Below are positions 23,685-30,706 of a stretch of 31,522 nucleotides of DNA, piece by piece; the first letter of the stretch is position 1, and the number at the start of each line of letters is the position of its first letter. Under the pieces are notes generated by a model, which saw only the letters and a list, made by a program, of their open reading frames with translations, had not been told where the DNA came from and made no database searches. Made by a program: the position numbers and the translations under genes. Source of the stretch: a virus; IMG/VR virus record IMGVR_UViG_3300025425_000096, positions 1 to 31,522 of that record, one strand, 5' to 3'.

Positions 23685-24047
23685 TTAATCTCTACTCGAT
23701 CCTAAGGTTTTATATGGATTCCAGCCACGAAGGCGAGAACCGCATCCGCAGCCTGTATCTTTCTTAAATGCTAGCATCTTTCCGCTAGATGTAACAACTC
23801 TTGTGTCCTCGGTTGGCTTTTCTGACAGTGAGGCCTGATCGTAAGCCTCCTGGAAGACAATAATAGGGCCAGAATTTCCATCTTTTGCTACTACTATTTC
23901 TGTTTCTGTTAATATTACCCTAGTTATCTCTAAATATTTAGCACCAGGTGTAGGCTCGTAGCTTCTTAGCTTCAGTATGTCGTCTAACTCACCCGCAGCA
24001 ATAGCAACTAGATGGCACGGGAACCTGTCTAAAATGATTTTTGTCAT
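23685..24047 (-). CDS. Hypothetical small phage protein with CGCGSRLR motif
   Basis: No function is recognised. The 120-aa protein has an alternating beta-rich N-terminal domain (HLVAIAAGELDDILKL; KYLEITRVILTETEIVVAKD; GPIIVFQEAYDQA) and a Cys-Gly-Cys-Gly segment near the C-terminus (DTGCGCGSRLRGWNPYK, about 98-112), a pattern I associate with small genes next to the terminase in actinobacterial phages. The cysteines may bind metal. It overlaps the terminase stop by one base (TAATG), so translation is coupled. A regulatory or terminase-associated role is possible from position only. Confidence 0.68.
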   Translation of the reverse strand: MTKIILDRFPCHLVAIAAGELDDILKLRSYEPTPGAKYLEITRVILTETEIVVAKDGNSGPIIVFQEAYDQASLSEKPTEDTRVVTSSGKMLAFKKDTGCGCGSRLRGWNPYKTLGSSRD

Positions 24048-26494
24048 TACCTGACCTTAAAAACGCGGCCAACGTTGCCAGTATTTGGCCTGCTGACGCC
24101 CATTTTGCGATCCGCGAGGCTTTTTGCACGTAATTTACCACCAGAAAAGCCCGGAGGGGGCTTAATTAGGAGCGCGGTCATGGCGTGAACCATTGCATCT
24201 ACCCGATCAGGGGATTTACCCTCTCCTGGGATCCAAGAGTACATCTGAGATTCTAGTTCTGGGAGGTAGTTAACGTGGTGAACTCGTCCTTGCTCGTATG
24301 CAAGAAGAATTGGCTCTGCTCTTAACTGCTTTCCGTACTTTGAGTGGACCTCGAGGACTTTGACGCTGGGGTCAATAGAGTTAATTGCGTTTCGTACGAG
24401 TGCGCCACCTTGATTAACTTCGGCAACAACGGGACAACCCCATTTGCGAGCCATTTCCACAACTTTACGGGCCCAGGTGTCTGGGGAACCATGAATTGAA
24501 GCGTCTTCAAGAACCCAAGCATGGCGCTTATAGAGGTCTCCTTCTGCAGACGATGCGCAGACAACAATACCGCACTCGTCGCGGGGATTCTCAGCAACTG
24601 AAGGGTCGACGCCGATAACACGTAACGGAGTAGACGCAGGGTAATTAGTGTGTCTAGCTGCCTCAACCAATTCTTCATTCCACATCGCTCCTTCCATATT
24701 GTCAAGCATCTCTCCATAGAGCTCCTGACGAGCAAGTGATGTACCTTCGTAGACGCCCAAAATAGTTTCAAGATATGCGCCAGAGAGATTTCCAGCGTTG
24801 TCCATTGTTGAACCTTTTGTGATAATAACCTTAGCTGCGGTCTCTTTATCTGTGCGAGATTCTTCAATGAGTTTATAGAGAAGTGCAGTGCGCTTCGGAG
24901 TAGTGGTCGCCAAGATCTGTGGGTTCTTACCAAGACGAGTACCAACTCGTAAGTTGTCAAAGGCAGTCATGCCGGCAGAGTCTGGAGTCTGTCGCCAAGC
25001 GGCTACCTCGTCGCCCCATGCGTGACTAAACTGCGGTCCACGCAAACCATCAGGCTCGTCGGCTGTAAAGAGGGTTGCAGTATTTCCATTGGGCCAAGTC
25101 AGACGTCGTTTAGACGGCTCGTAGTGTGGCTTCTCTGAAGGAGGGGAGATGTTTATGATCCCGGAATTGTGAGTTTTTATGTAGCTCTCAGTTATTAGAA
25201 AAGTGTGATCAGAGGAATCTACAGCTATACATCTAACGGGTACGCTCTCTGTGGGAGAGACGGACTTCACGTACCTCCACTTTTCTTCTGACCTATATTT
25301 CTTCAGACTGGCTGCTTTTCGAGTCAAAGAGGCCACAGGGAGCGACGTTGTGAAAGTTATACGGTATGCGTCAGACGCAGTGTAGGTTTTGCCATTTGAC
25401 GCTGCTATCTGCCGACCACCAAGGCGGAGCTTCAAGCCTCCGTGCTTTATCCCGAGCGTGGAAACTAATCTAGCGATATCGTTAATAAGAATTTTATTCG
25501 TATTGTCAAACTCTATCTGACCTCTCTTGGATACACTGCCATCTGAGTCTATAAGTCCCTGAAGGAGCGACATCCTCTGGTCGATACTTGAGTGAAAGTA
25601 TGACTCTGGGATGTGTTTATTCTTTATAAGGTTATTTGACTTAAGGGCCCGATGAAGGCCATCCGTAACTCCAAAAGTGTAAATAGTTTTATTATCGGTA
25701 GTGATGTAGCCTTCGGAGTCAATCCGAGCACGCACTTCCGGCTGGTCATCAGTGTGACTGGTGATAGTAGCAGACTTTGCCGTACCGTCTCCAAGCCACA
25801 TCCCGAGGGTGTATGGACCGATTGGCAGAGAAGCATCCTGCCCTACAACAGCAGCTATCCGGATTCCATGATTAGAGCTAAGATACCCGTTGGATGTTTT
25901 CTGAGTGTTATGAACCTCTTCGGTAGTCCTGACACCTTGATACGTATTCGGCATTCTCTGCTCGTAACTACGCTCTACATGAGTAGACGTCAACCATTTG
26001 TGGTTGGCGTCTGCAACCACTTCAGTACCTGATATGTCCAACTTGTAGCAAGGTCGATTGTCTAGTACCGGGAAAACCTGAGTTACTTGACATGGATTGC
26101 CGTCGCCGCCTATGACGGTGTCGCCCACTTTTACGTCTGCCATAGACACAAAACCAGTAGGAGTAGCTATTTTAGTGTCTAGCGCTAAAGCTTCACCTTC
26201 GACGATTACGTCTCGAACGTCAGCAGCAGTACGAGCAACAAGTGCAAAACGACGTTGGCCTTCAGTTGTGTACTTTGCCGTCTCGCGAACCCACTCTGAG
26301 GCAAGACGCGTCTTACCGAAACCACGACCAGCAAGAACTAGCCAAACGTTCCAGTCGTCACTGGGCGGAAGTTGCTCAGGGCGCGCCCAAACATTCCAGT
26401 CCCAAAGAAGAGTGTCTGGATCAATTCCTTCGAGTGCGGCTTCCTGCTCGTCCTCGGGGAGCATCGCGATGAGCTCCATAATACTTTTAGCCAT
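24047..26494 (-). CDS. Terminase large subunit interrupted by an intein
   Basis: This 815-aa precursor contains the packaging ATPase/nuclease split by a 342-aa intein (residues 102-443). Extein features: Walker A LAGRGFGKT (54-62), Walker B-like HAWGDE with acidic pair 495-496, DGLRGPQFS, the coupling motif region ATTTPKRT, then the RNase H-like nuclease with Asp in VIGVDPSV, Glu in VVAEVNQGG and Asp in SPDRVDAM. The spliced protein would be about 473 aa, a normal size. The intein sits between Walker A and Walker B in VIVEGE/SGIINI, a conserved region of the ATPase. The mature enzyme cuts and pumps DNA through the portal encoded downstream. No small terminase subunit was recognised nearby; the double-HTH proteins upstream are candidates by position. 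The gene starts 20 bases after the ADP-ribosyltransferase-like gene. Confidence 0.95.
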   Translation of the reverse strand: MAKSIMELIAMLPEDEQEAALEGIDPDTLLWDWNVWARPEQLPPSDDWNVWLVLAGRGFGKTRLASEWVRETAKYTTEGQRRFALVARTAADVRDVIVEGEALALDTKIATPTGFVSMADVKVGDTVIGGDGNPCQVTQVFPVLDNRPCYKLDISGTEVVADANHKWLTSTHVERSYEQRMPNTYQGVRTTEEVHNTQKTSNGYLSSNHGIRIAAVVGQDASLPIGPYTLGMWLGDGTAKSATITSHTDDQPEVRARIDSEGYITTDNKTIYTFGVTDGLHRALKSNNLIKNKHIPESYFHSSIDQRMSLLQGLIDSDGSVSKRGQIEFDNTNKILINDIARLVSTLGIKHGGLKLRLGGRQIAASNGKTYTASDAYRITFTTSLPVASLTRKAASLKKYRSEEKWRYVKSVSPTESVPVRCIAVDSSDHTFLITESYIKTHNSGIINISPPSEKPHYEPSKRRLTWPNGNTATLFTADEPDGLRGPQFSHAWGDEVAAWRQTPDSAGMTAFDNLRVGTRLGKNPQILATTTPKRTALLYKLIEESRTDKETAAKVIITKGSTMDNAGNLSGAYLETILGVYEGTSLARQELYGEMLDNMEGAMWNEELVEAARHTNYPASTPLRVIGVDPSVAENPRDECGIVVCASSAEGDLYKRHAWVLEDASIHGSPDTWARKVVEMARKWGCPVVAEVNQGGALVRNAINSIDPSVKVLEVHSKYGKQLRAEPILLAYEQGRVHHVNYLPELESQMYSWIPGEGKSPDRVDAMVHAMTALLIKPPPGFSGGKLRAKSLADRKMGVSRPNTGNVGRVFKVR
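25166..26191 (-). mobile_element. Ala1 (class 3-like) intein with LAGLIDADG endonuclease
   Basis: The intein begins with Ala (ALALDTKIATPTG) and ends KTHN, followed by Ser as the +1 extein residue. Ala at position 1 cannot start the usual acyl shift. The WCT set that defines class 3 inteins is present: Trp in ANHKWLT (intein residue 66), Cys in VPVRCIAVD (residue 321) and Thr in YIKTHN (residue 340). The splicing His is in ADANHKW. The homing endonuclease is LAGLIDADG-type, with YTLGMWLGDG and LLQGLIDSDGSV as the two helices. It should excise after translation and home into intein-less terminase alleles. Boundaries come from matching the flanks to the uninterrupted VEGESGI-type terminase sequence. 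Confidence 0.93.
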
Positions 26495-26514
26495 GGTTAC
26501 AGTCTATCTCTTTC

Positions 26515-28245
26515 TCACTTAGGTCGGTAGAGCATCTCTTCAGTGTATGCGCCTTCACCGGAGGATGGGTCAGTTAGGAGGTCCTTGGCCTTAACCTTTA
26601 TAGAAATTACCTTGCCACCTCCAGCGTAATCTTTTGCAAGTTGGGGCAGCGTAGTCACCCAATCGCCCGAAACAATTGAGTCGGCATCTGTGGGGACTCC
26701 TCTGTAAATTGTGATCTCTTCTTCAGGGTCAAAGCCTAGGTCAGTTAGAGGCGTGTCTTCAGCAGCATTGGACGAACTGTCAGAAGTTCTTTGTTCTGGG
26801 TCGTACTCGTTAAAGATGCCTGTCTTTGTCTCTCTAGGCTTGTAGTCCCTGCTCTTGTGAGTCATAAAAGGCTCCCCGCTCAACTCTTGTAGCGTTGAAA
26901 GCATTTTCATGATGTTATCAAAACGATCATTTTTATAAGTCGCGTTCTCTCCTACCGTTTCCGATGAGAATATTTTAGCCGCGTCCAGCCCAATCTTACC
27001 GTTATCCAACTCAACAAATAAACTTTTTATATTTGCAAAACTAAGAGTGTTGCCGGAGTTTTTATAGTCTTCGTATGACCCGTCCCCGTGGAGTTGCTCG
27101 AACTTGGATTTAATTGCTGACGCCTCAAGGTCGTACTTAGCCAAGAAGTCCGTGAGCGTGTCGCCCAGAGGTTCCACCTCATGGAAGTCAAAGGTTCCAG
27201 CAACGATAAAGTGACGATAAGGAGTTCCGCCCTGACCTCTATTGAAAGTTTCTCTACCCCAGTCTTTGAGCCACGATGCCTCTAGGTCGAACACTGCAAT
27301 ATCTCCAACTCTACGGACGCGACCCTCTTGCTCTGTAACGCCACGGCCAATAGTTAGGGCATACTCATCTTCTGCTTGGCTGTATCCAAGCATTCCTTGA
27401 AACTCATCGGGCTTCACGTCAATTTCGTATCTGCCATTTTTGCCAACGTTATCCCGGTGAGACGCGTAGTCATACGCAAAGTTTTTATCAAGAGAAACAT
27501 AGCCGACTGCAGACTCTGACTCTGTGCCTTTCCCGTTCACTGCGTTTCTGTAAACTGTTATCATACCATCTGGCTTTAGACCAAGAATGTGCTCGGCGTA
27601 AGCTCGGTTTAGCATTTTAACTTCCGGGTCAATATCGTCTAAATCATTAGGCGACTGGGTAGTCGTCCCAGCTGAGTTATCGTAGACGTATTGCCACATG
27701 CTGTCAAAATCTTTAAACCGCTCTTGTAGCCCCGGCTCTGCATCAAAAACCTTTTTGTAGTCAATCTTTGCACCTTTTACAGTGTCAGTGTCTTTTCCAA
27801 GCTCTTGGAGTAAGCCAAGTCTTGGGATAGGGAATCTACCCTCTTTTTTTAGCGCGGTCGTAACGGACTTAAGCCGAGTCTTTAAGGCATCCGAGCCAGT
27901 AATCTCCTGTTTTAGTTCTGGAACATCTGCCTCTTTTGGCCCACCCTGGGTCTTCTTTTTTACATACTCTTCGGGTAGAATGGCAGTGATGCCAGTCAAG
28001 TCTTTCGGCTCAACGAGGTAGACACCTGCCGAGATCTTGGAGTTGTCTCTTACTTCAATTCGTGCGGTCTCTAAGTCCGCCATGCCAATAAAGTATCCTG
28101 TTGCATGAGACGTGCCAGACACTCCGGGCAGTTGGATCTCAAAAAGAACCTCGCCCCCCATCTCAACGAAACGGCCGTTGCGATCTCTAAGCTGGATCCT
28201 CCAGAAGCCCTTATTGGCTCCAGTACCACCGGGAATGTTGACCAT
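26515..28245 (-). CDS. Protein with two ADP-ribosyltransferase-like domains
   Basis: This 576-aa protein starts with a small beta domain after the motif QLRDRNGRF (18-26). Two regions then look like mono-ADP-ribosyltransferase (R-S-E) folds. Domain 1 (~222-320): ITVYRNAV with Arg233, GYVSLDKNFAYDYA with Ser251, and AEDEYALTIGRG with Glu292/Glu294. Domain 2 (~505-576): ITIYRGVPTD with Arg515, DWVTTLPQLAKDYAGG with Thr531/532, and GAYTEEMLYRPK with Glu569/570. A helical linker with polar text lies between. Such domains transfer ADP-ribose from NAD to protein. Phages inject virion ARTs (e.g. T4 Alt) to modify host proteins, and similar domains occur in phage polyvalent head proteins. It is the first gene after a terminator and directly precedes the terminase. 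Targets and activity are unproven, and domain 1 is the weaker match. Confidence 0.68.
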   Translation of the reverse strand: MVNIPGGTGANKGFWRIQLRDRNGRFVEMGGEVLFEIQLPGVSGTSHATGYFIGMADLETARIEVRDNSKISAGVYLVEPKDLTGITAILPEEYVKKKTQGGPKEADVPELKQEITGSDALKTRLKSVTTALKKEGRFPIPRLGLLQELGKDTDTVKGAKIDYKKVFDAEPGLQERFKDFDSMWQYVYDNSAGTTTQSPNDLDDIDPEVKMLNRAYAEHILGLKPDGMITVYRNAVNGKGTESESAVGYVSLDKNFAYDYASHRDNVGKNGRYEIDVKPDEFQGMLGYSQAEDEYALTIGRGVTEQEGRVRRVGDIAVFDLEASWLKDWGRETFNRGQGGTPYRHFIVAGTFDFHEVEPLGDTLTDFLAKYDLEASAIKSKFEQLHGDGSYEDYKNSGNTLSFANIKSLFVELDNGKIGLDAAKIFSSETVGENATYKNDRFDNIMKMLSTLQELSGEPFMTHKSRDYKPRETKTGIFNEYDPEQRTSDSSSNAAEDTPLTDLGFDPEEEITIYRGVPTDADSIVSGDWVTTLPQLAKDYAGGGKVISIKVKAKDLLTDPSSGEGAYTEEMLYRPK

Positions 28246-28267
28246 ACCTATATTGTACCTCGAAAGT

Positions 28268-28295
28268 AAAAACCCTCTGTATCTCTACACAGGGT
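28268..28295 (-). terminator. Rho-independent terminator
   Basis: On the minus strand ACCCTGTGTA pairs with TACAGAGGGT (10-bp stem, one mismatch, loop GAGA) and is followed by TTTTT. It lies 7 bases beyond the stop of the 71-aa gene and before the ADP-ribosyltransferase-like gene. It separates the regulatory/lysis block from the packaging and head block. Confidence 0.82.
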
Positions 28296-28301
28296 CTCAG
28301 C

Positions 28302-28517
28302 TTAGGAGGTCGCTGCCTCCCTGCCTAGGTTCGCGCACACCAGTCGAGCTACAAGATCGGCAAACTGCAGAATCTGTTGCTCTTCAGAAAGCGTTGCTTG
28401 ATTAAAGTCGAGAACGTGAGCCGTCCCAGCAAGGATATCGTTGACCCTGGCCGAAACCAGGGCCGCAAAGGTGTCTTGCTTAGAAGCTAAGTAATAGTAA
28501 TCTTCAAGGTTCTTCAC
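28302..28517 (-). CDS. Hypothetical helical protein (71 aa)
   Basis: This 71-aa ORF starts with GTG at 28517, sharing one base with the stop of the double-HTH gene (TAGTG), and ends just before a terminator. The product is probably all-helical: KNLEDYYYLASKQDTFAALV, then NDILAGTAHVLDFNQA and EEQQILQFADLVARLVCANL. No motif is recognised. Coupling to the HTH gene suggests a partner or a regulatory accessory. Confidence 0.62.
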   Translation of the reverse strand: MKNLEDYYYLASKQDTFAALVSARVNDILAGTAHVLDFNQATLSEEQQILQFADLVARLVCANLGREAATS

Positions 28518-29107
28518 TATGACCCACCCTCTAGAGCCCGGTTGTCGCGAATAATAGGCATGTAAACCTTGGACGTTGCGGTAACCGCATTTTTATATCC
28601 GTAGCGAACCAAGCGGAATCGGATAGCTCCGTGAGTAATTCCTAGACGCTTAGCCAAACGATAGAGAGTAACTTCCTCTACAGTGTGTGCGTGATTTAGC
28701 AGAGCAGTATATTCTTCTGCCTCTTCACGATACTTAGTCCCATTTGAGCGCACCTGCTGAGCGTATGGCTGAAGTTCCAGCAAACGCTGCAAAGTCTTAG
28801 GCGATGGCTCGATGTAGGTCGGGCGAATCGGTTCTGGCTTTAGCGGTGGCTCCGGAATTTCAATAAGAAGGTGCTGGTCTGCAGGTCGAAGAGCGGAAGT
28901 GCTAGCAGCTTTCCGAATCTGACGAACGCGCTCCCTAGTAATGCCACTGGCATTTGCCACTGCTTCATAGGTCCAGTTTGCATCTACAAGCTGGCAGATA
29001 AGGATGTCTCGAACGTCATTATTACCAGAGATCGTACTGAAGAAGATGTGTATGTCTTGTGGCAGAACCTGGTTCTTCTTTATGTGTTTTGTATGTGTTT
29101 TAGTCAT
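28517..29107 (-). CDS. Double helix-turn-helix DNA-binding protein (196 aa)
   Basis: Two HTH motifs are visible. The first, about 35-68, contains ANWTYEAVANASGITRERVR and resembles sigma region 4 or a resolvase HTH. The second, about 146-171, contains TLYRLAKRLGITHGAIRFRL. A Pro-rich linker and a helical part (TLQRLLELQPYAQQVRS) lie between. The 170-aa gene at 30707-31219 has the same plan (HTH, Pro/Ile linker, L..L.P.A...RS helix, HTH), so the two look like paralogs. Likely roles are a transcriptional regulator of late genes or, by its place upstream of the terminase, a small-terminase-like DNA recogniser. The sequence does not decide between these. The start has a purine-rich AAAGAGAA about 10 bases upstream. 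Confidence 0.75.
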   Translation of the reverse strand: MTKTHTKHIKKNQVLPQDIHIFFSTISGNNDVRDILICQLVDANWTYEAVANASGITRERVRQIRKAASTSALRPADQHLLIEIPEPPLKPEPIRPTYIEPSPKTLQRLLELQPYAQQVRSNGTKYREEAEEYTALLNHAHTVEEVTLYRLAKRLGITHGAIRFRLVRYGYKNAVTATSKVYMPIIRDNRALEGGS

Positions 29108-29111
29108 TTTG

Positions 29112-29402
29112 TTATTCTCTTTCCTTTAGGCCTTTTCGGTACGCAGACGGTACCTCTGTGATTAGTACTTCGTAGGTGGTCTGAGTGGCCTTTTCTGGTG
29201 TTGCCGAAATTCTTACATCGACAACGTTGATCATGTTTTCGATTGTGGCTACCATCTTTTGAATGTCTTCGGTGGTCGAATTCTCCGGGCAGTAAATCTC
29301 TACAGCGCAGTCGACCATGTCAAAGACTCCGGAAGTTGGTAGTTTATCTCTAAGATCGGCGGCGTCTACGGGCTTTAGACTCCGTATCGTTGGTGCTGTC
29401 AA
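29112..29402 (-). CDS. Hypothetical protein, TTG start (96 aa)
   Basis: The 96-aa frame starts at TTG 29402, seven bases after AAGGAG, which is inside the end of the preceding membrane-protein gene; the two overlap by 53 bases. The product has an alpha/beta look: a charged N-terminal part (AADLRDKLPTSGVFD), a beta strand (MVDCAVEIYCPEN), a helix (TEDIQKMVATIENMIN) and strands (VVDVRISATPEK, TTYEVLITEVPSAY). The beta-alpha-beta pattern with a DCAVEIYCP strand is reminiscent of small ferredoxin-like folds. Function unknown. Its stop is 4 bases before the HTH gene start. Confidence 0.65.
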   Translation of the reverse strand: MTAPTIRSLKPVDAADLRDKLPTSGVFDMVDCAVEIYCPENSTTEDIQKMVATIENMINVVDVRISATPEKATQTTYEVLITEVPSAYRKGLKERE

Positions 29403-29607
29403 TTGGTGTCTCCTTTTTCTCAGTTGGCAGTCTTATATCGTTTAGATCTTGCGGAATGGTAGTGAGCCCAATGAGGGTCATCATTAAACCAATAACAAGC
29501 AGCAATAAAAACAGCATTGCGATTGCGCCGGCAATGGTGATTATCGTAGTCACTTTTTGAAGGTCACTAGCCGTTAGATTTGGACAAGGTCGCCAATGCA
29601 ATTGCAC
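29350..29607 (-). CDS. Small membrane protein with basic C-terminus (holin candidate)
   Basis: This frame encodes one strong membrane segment or a hairpin of two (TTIITIAGAIAMLFLLLLVI continuing into MMTLIGLT), then a polar region ending in a run of five Arg and Ser. The nominal GTG at 29607 overlaps the 55-aa gene by 41 bases. A second GTG at 29553 lies just after that gene's stop and would give a 67-aa protein beginning at the membrane helix; neither has a strong ribosome binding site. Small size, membrane helix, charged tail and position after an exported peptidoglycan hydrolase make it a candidate holin or pinholin. An unrelated membrane protein is possible. Confidence 0.6.
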   Translation of the reverse strand: MQLHWRPCPNLTASDLQKVTTIITIAGAIAMLFLLLLVIGLMMTLIGLTTIPQDLNDIRLPTEKKETPIDSTNDTESKARRRRRS

Positions 29608-29734
29608 TGAGCGCGAATGTTACTGGAATAGCGGTGGTGCCAGTTACGAGAACGATGACTATGGACGCCACTATTAATAGAAGGGCAAGAACCGAAGTCC
29701 ATATAATGTCTCTAAGGAAAAGGAAAGGTTTCAT
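29567..29734 (-). CDS. Small membrane protein (55 aa)
   Basis: A 55-codon ORF begins at ATG 29734, overlapping the stop of the 65-aa gene by four bases (ATGA), and ends in TAG at 29567. The product has two hydrophobic stretches: TSVLALLLIVASIVIVLV, then IPVTFALSAIALATL after a short TGTTA turn, i.e. a helical hairpin with both ends likely on the same side. Both ends carry positive charge (MKPFLFLRD; SKSNG). The overlap with real neighbours on both sides supports expression. It is a holin candidate. Confidence 0.6.
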   Translation of the reverse strand: MKPFLFLRDIIWTSVLALLLIVASIVIVLVTGTTAIPVTFALSAIALATLSKSNG

Positions 29735-29928
29735 TTTTTATTCTTTCTGTCTTTAGGGTGGACAACTCCTAATAGGGGTTGCGGGTTCTGCTGGTTCTGC
29801 TGGTTCTGCCGGATCGCGGCGAGGCGCTGTTTCTTTCGTTTATCAGTAATTGCTGCGAGAGCAAGCGGCAATGCTATGGAAAGGAGTAGTGCTCCCCAAG
29901 CAAAGTATGGTGCGTATGATTCATTCAT
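29731..29928 (-). CDS. Small single-pass membrane protein (65 aa)
   Basis: The 65-aa product has an N-terminal membrane helix (APYFAWGALLLSIALPLALAA, about 6-26) followed by a strongly basic, Gln/Asn-rich cytoplasmic-type tail (TDKRKKQRLAAIRQNQQNQQ; KDRKNKK). It starts 15 bases after the peptidoglycan hydrolase stop and overlaps the next small membrane gene by four bases. The topology, with the N-terminus out and a basic tail in, fits a class III-like holin or a phage membrane regulator. The Gln/Asn repeat comes from short CTGCTGGTT-like repeats near 29785-29810. Confidence 0.6.
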   Translation of the reverse strand: MNESYAPYFAWGALLLSIALPLALAAITDKRKKQRLAAIRQNQQNQQNPQPLLGVVHPKDRKNKK

Positions 29929-29943
29929 ACGAATAGCATACCA

Positions 29944-30612
29944 CTAGTAGCGGATATATGCAACCTTGCTATCCTCGGAGTCTGCAAACTGAGTTACGTT
30001 CTGAATCAGGGTGTCTTTATCTGGGTTGAGAGCGTGGATCATCAGGTCACCACCGAGGTAGATTCCAACGTGATACGCGTTCTCGAAGCCAGTATTTGTG
30101 AACGCCACTATGTCTCCTGGAATAGGCGCGTCTACAATTGTGCCTTCTTTTTGTTGAGAGGTAGCGGAGTGTGGGAGGGTGATTCCTCGGTAGGTCTCGT
30201 AAAACCAAAGTGTGAGACCGGAACAATCCCAGGCGGAAGTAGTAGACGCCCCGAGAACGTAAGGAGTCACGCCAACGTATTTAGCTAGGTCTGCAAGAGC
30301 TATGTCTATATCAACGTAGAGCTGCTCTTGAGCCTCGAGTGCAATCTCTTTCTGCTTCTTAACTATGTAGATATGACTCTGTTTAGCTTCTATCGTGCCC
30401 TCTAGCTCACCAATTTTACTGTATAGGTTGGCAAACTCATCAGCGTGTTCCATTAATGGCGAGATCCCTTCGGTTACAGATACCGTCTGGTAGACGATCT
30501 TAACGTTCTCGAGGTTCTCAGGGGGGTCAATCTCTTCTGCTACTGCTCCAGCGGTGGAGCCTGTCATGCTTATTGCTGCTAAAAATATTAGTGCTTCTGA
30601 AATTTTATTCAT
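29944..30612 (-). CDS. Exported NlpC/P60 peptidoglycan endopeptidase (endolysin candidate)
   Basis: The 222-aa protein has a signal peptide: Lys3, a hydrophobic core (ALIFLAAISMTGSTAG) and an AVA-EE cleavage site near residue 25. A helical coiled-coil part follows (about 55-105, KIGELEGTIEAKQSHIYIVK), then an NlpC/P60 cysteine peptidase (about 110-222). Catalytic Cys is in AWDCSGLTLWFYE, the conserved His in NAYHVGIYLGGD, and a following polar residue in MIHALNP. These enzymes cut peptide bonds in peptidoglycan, usually near D-Glu-m-DAP. The SP plus coiled-coil plus NlpC layout recalls actinobacterial cell-separation hydrolases, so it may be host-derived. With the small membrane proteins downstream it probably forms the lysis cassette. 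A TTGACA promoter lies upstream. Confidence 0.85.
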   Translation of the reverse strand: MNKISEALIFLAAISMTGSTAGAVAEEIDPPENLENVKIVYQTVSVTEGISPLMEHADEFANLYSKIGELEGTIEAKQSHIYIVKKQKEIALEAQEQLYVDIDIALADLAKYVGVTPYVLGASTTSAWDCSGLTLWFYETYRGITLPHSATSQQKEGTIVDAPIPGDIVAFTNTGFENAYHVGIYLGGDLMIHALNPDKDTLIQNVTQFADSEDSKVAYIRY

Positions 30613-30655
30613 AGTTCACGACCTACCTTTCCTTGCGTTAGTACTCAGTCGTATT

Positions 30656-30673
30656 GCCCCACTATATAGGGGC
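30656..30673. promoter_or_regulatory. Inverted repeat GCCCC-N8-GGGGC over the -10 box
   Basis: GCCCC (30656-30660) and GGGGC (30669-30673) are inverted around the -10 region of the lysis promoter. Its right part, ATAGGGGCGT (30666-30675), is repeated exactly at 31312-31321 in the other regulatory gap. It could be an operator for one of the HTH proteins. Confidence 0.4.
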
Positions 30674-30690
30674 GTCTATTAAGTTGTCAA
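30661..30690 (-). promoter_or_regulatory. Sigma70-type promoter of the lysis operon
   Basis: On the minus strand TTGACA (30685-30690) is followed, after 18 bases, by TATAGT (30661-30666), or after 16 by TATATA. Transcription would begin near 30654, leaving about a 40-base leader before the NlpC/P60 start at 30612. A perfect -35 and a near-consensus -10 in the 94-base gap after the HTH gene make this the strongest leftward promoter in the window. Confidence 0.75.
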
Positions 30691-30706
30691 ATGGATGGGA
30701 TGATGG

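Noticed and set aside
24322-24960. 212-aa open frame on the minus strand inside the terminase
   Set aside because: Out-of-frame shadow of the terminase nuclease part, Leu/Arg/Thr-rich without motifs.
25652-26522. Plus-strand frames opposite the intein and terminase N-terminus
   Set aside because: The minus frame carries the intein and Walker A motifs; the plus frames have no start signals or recognisable domains.
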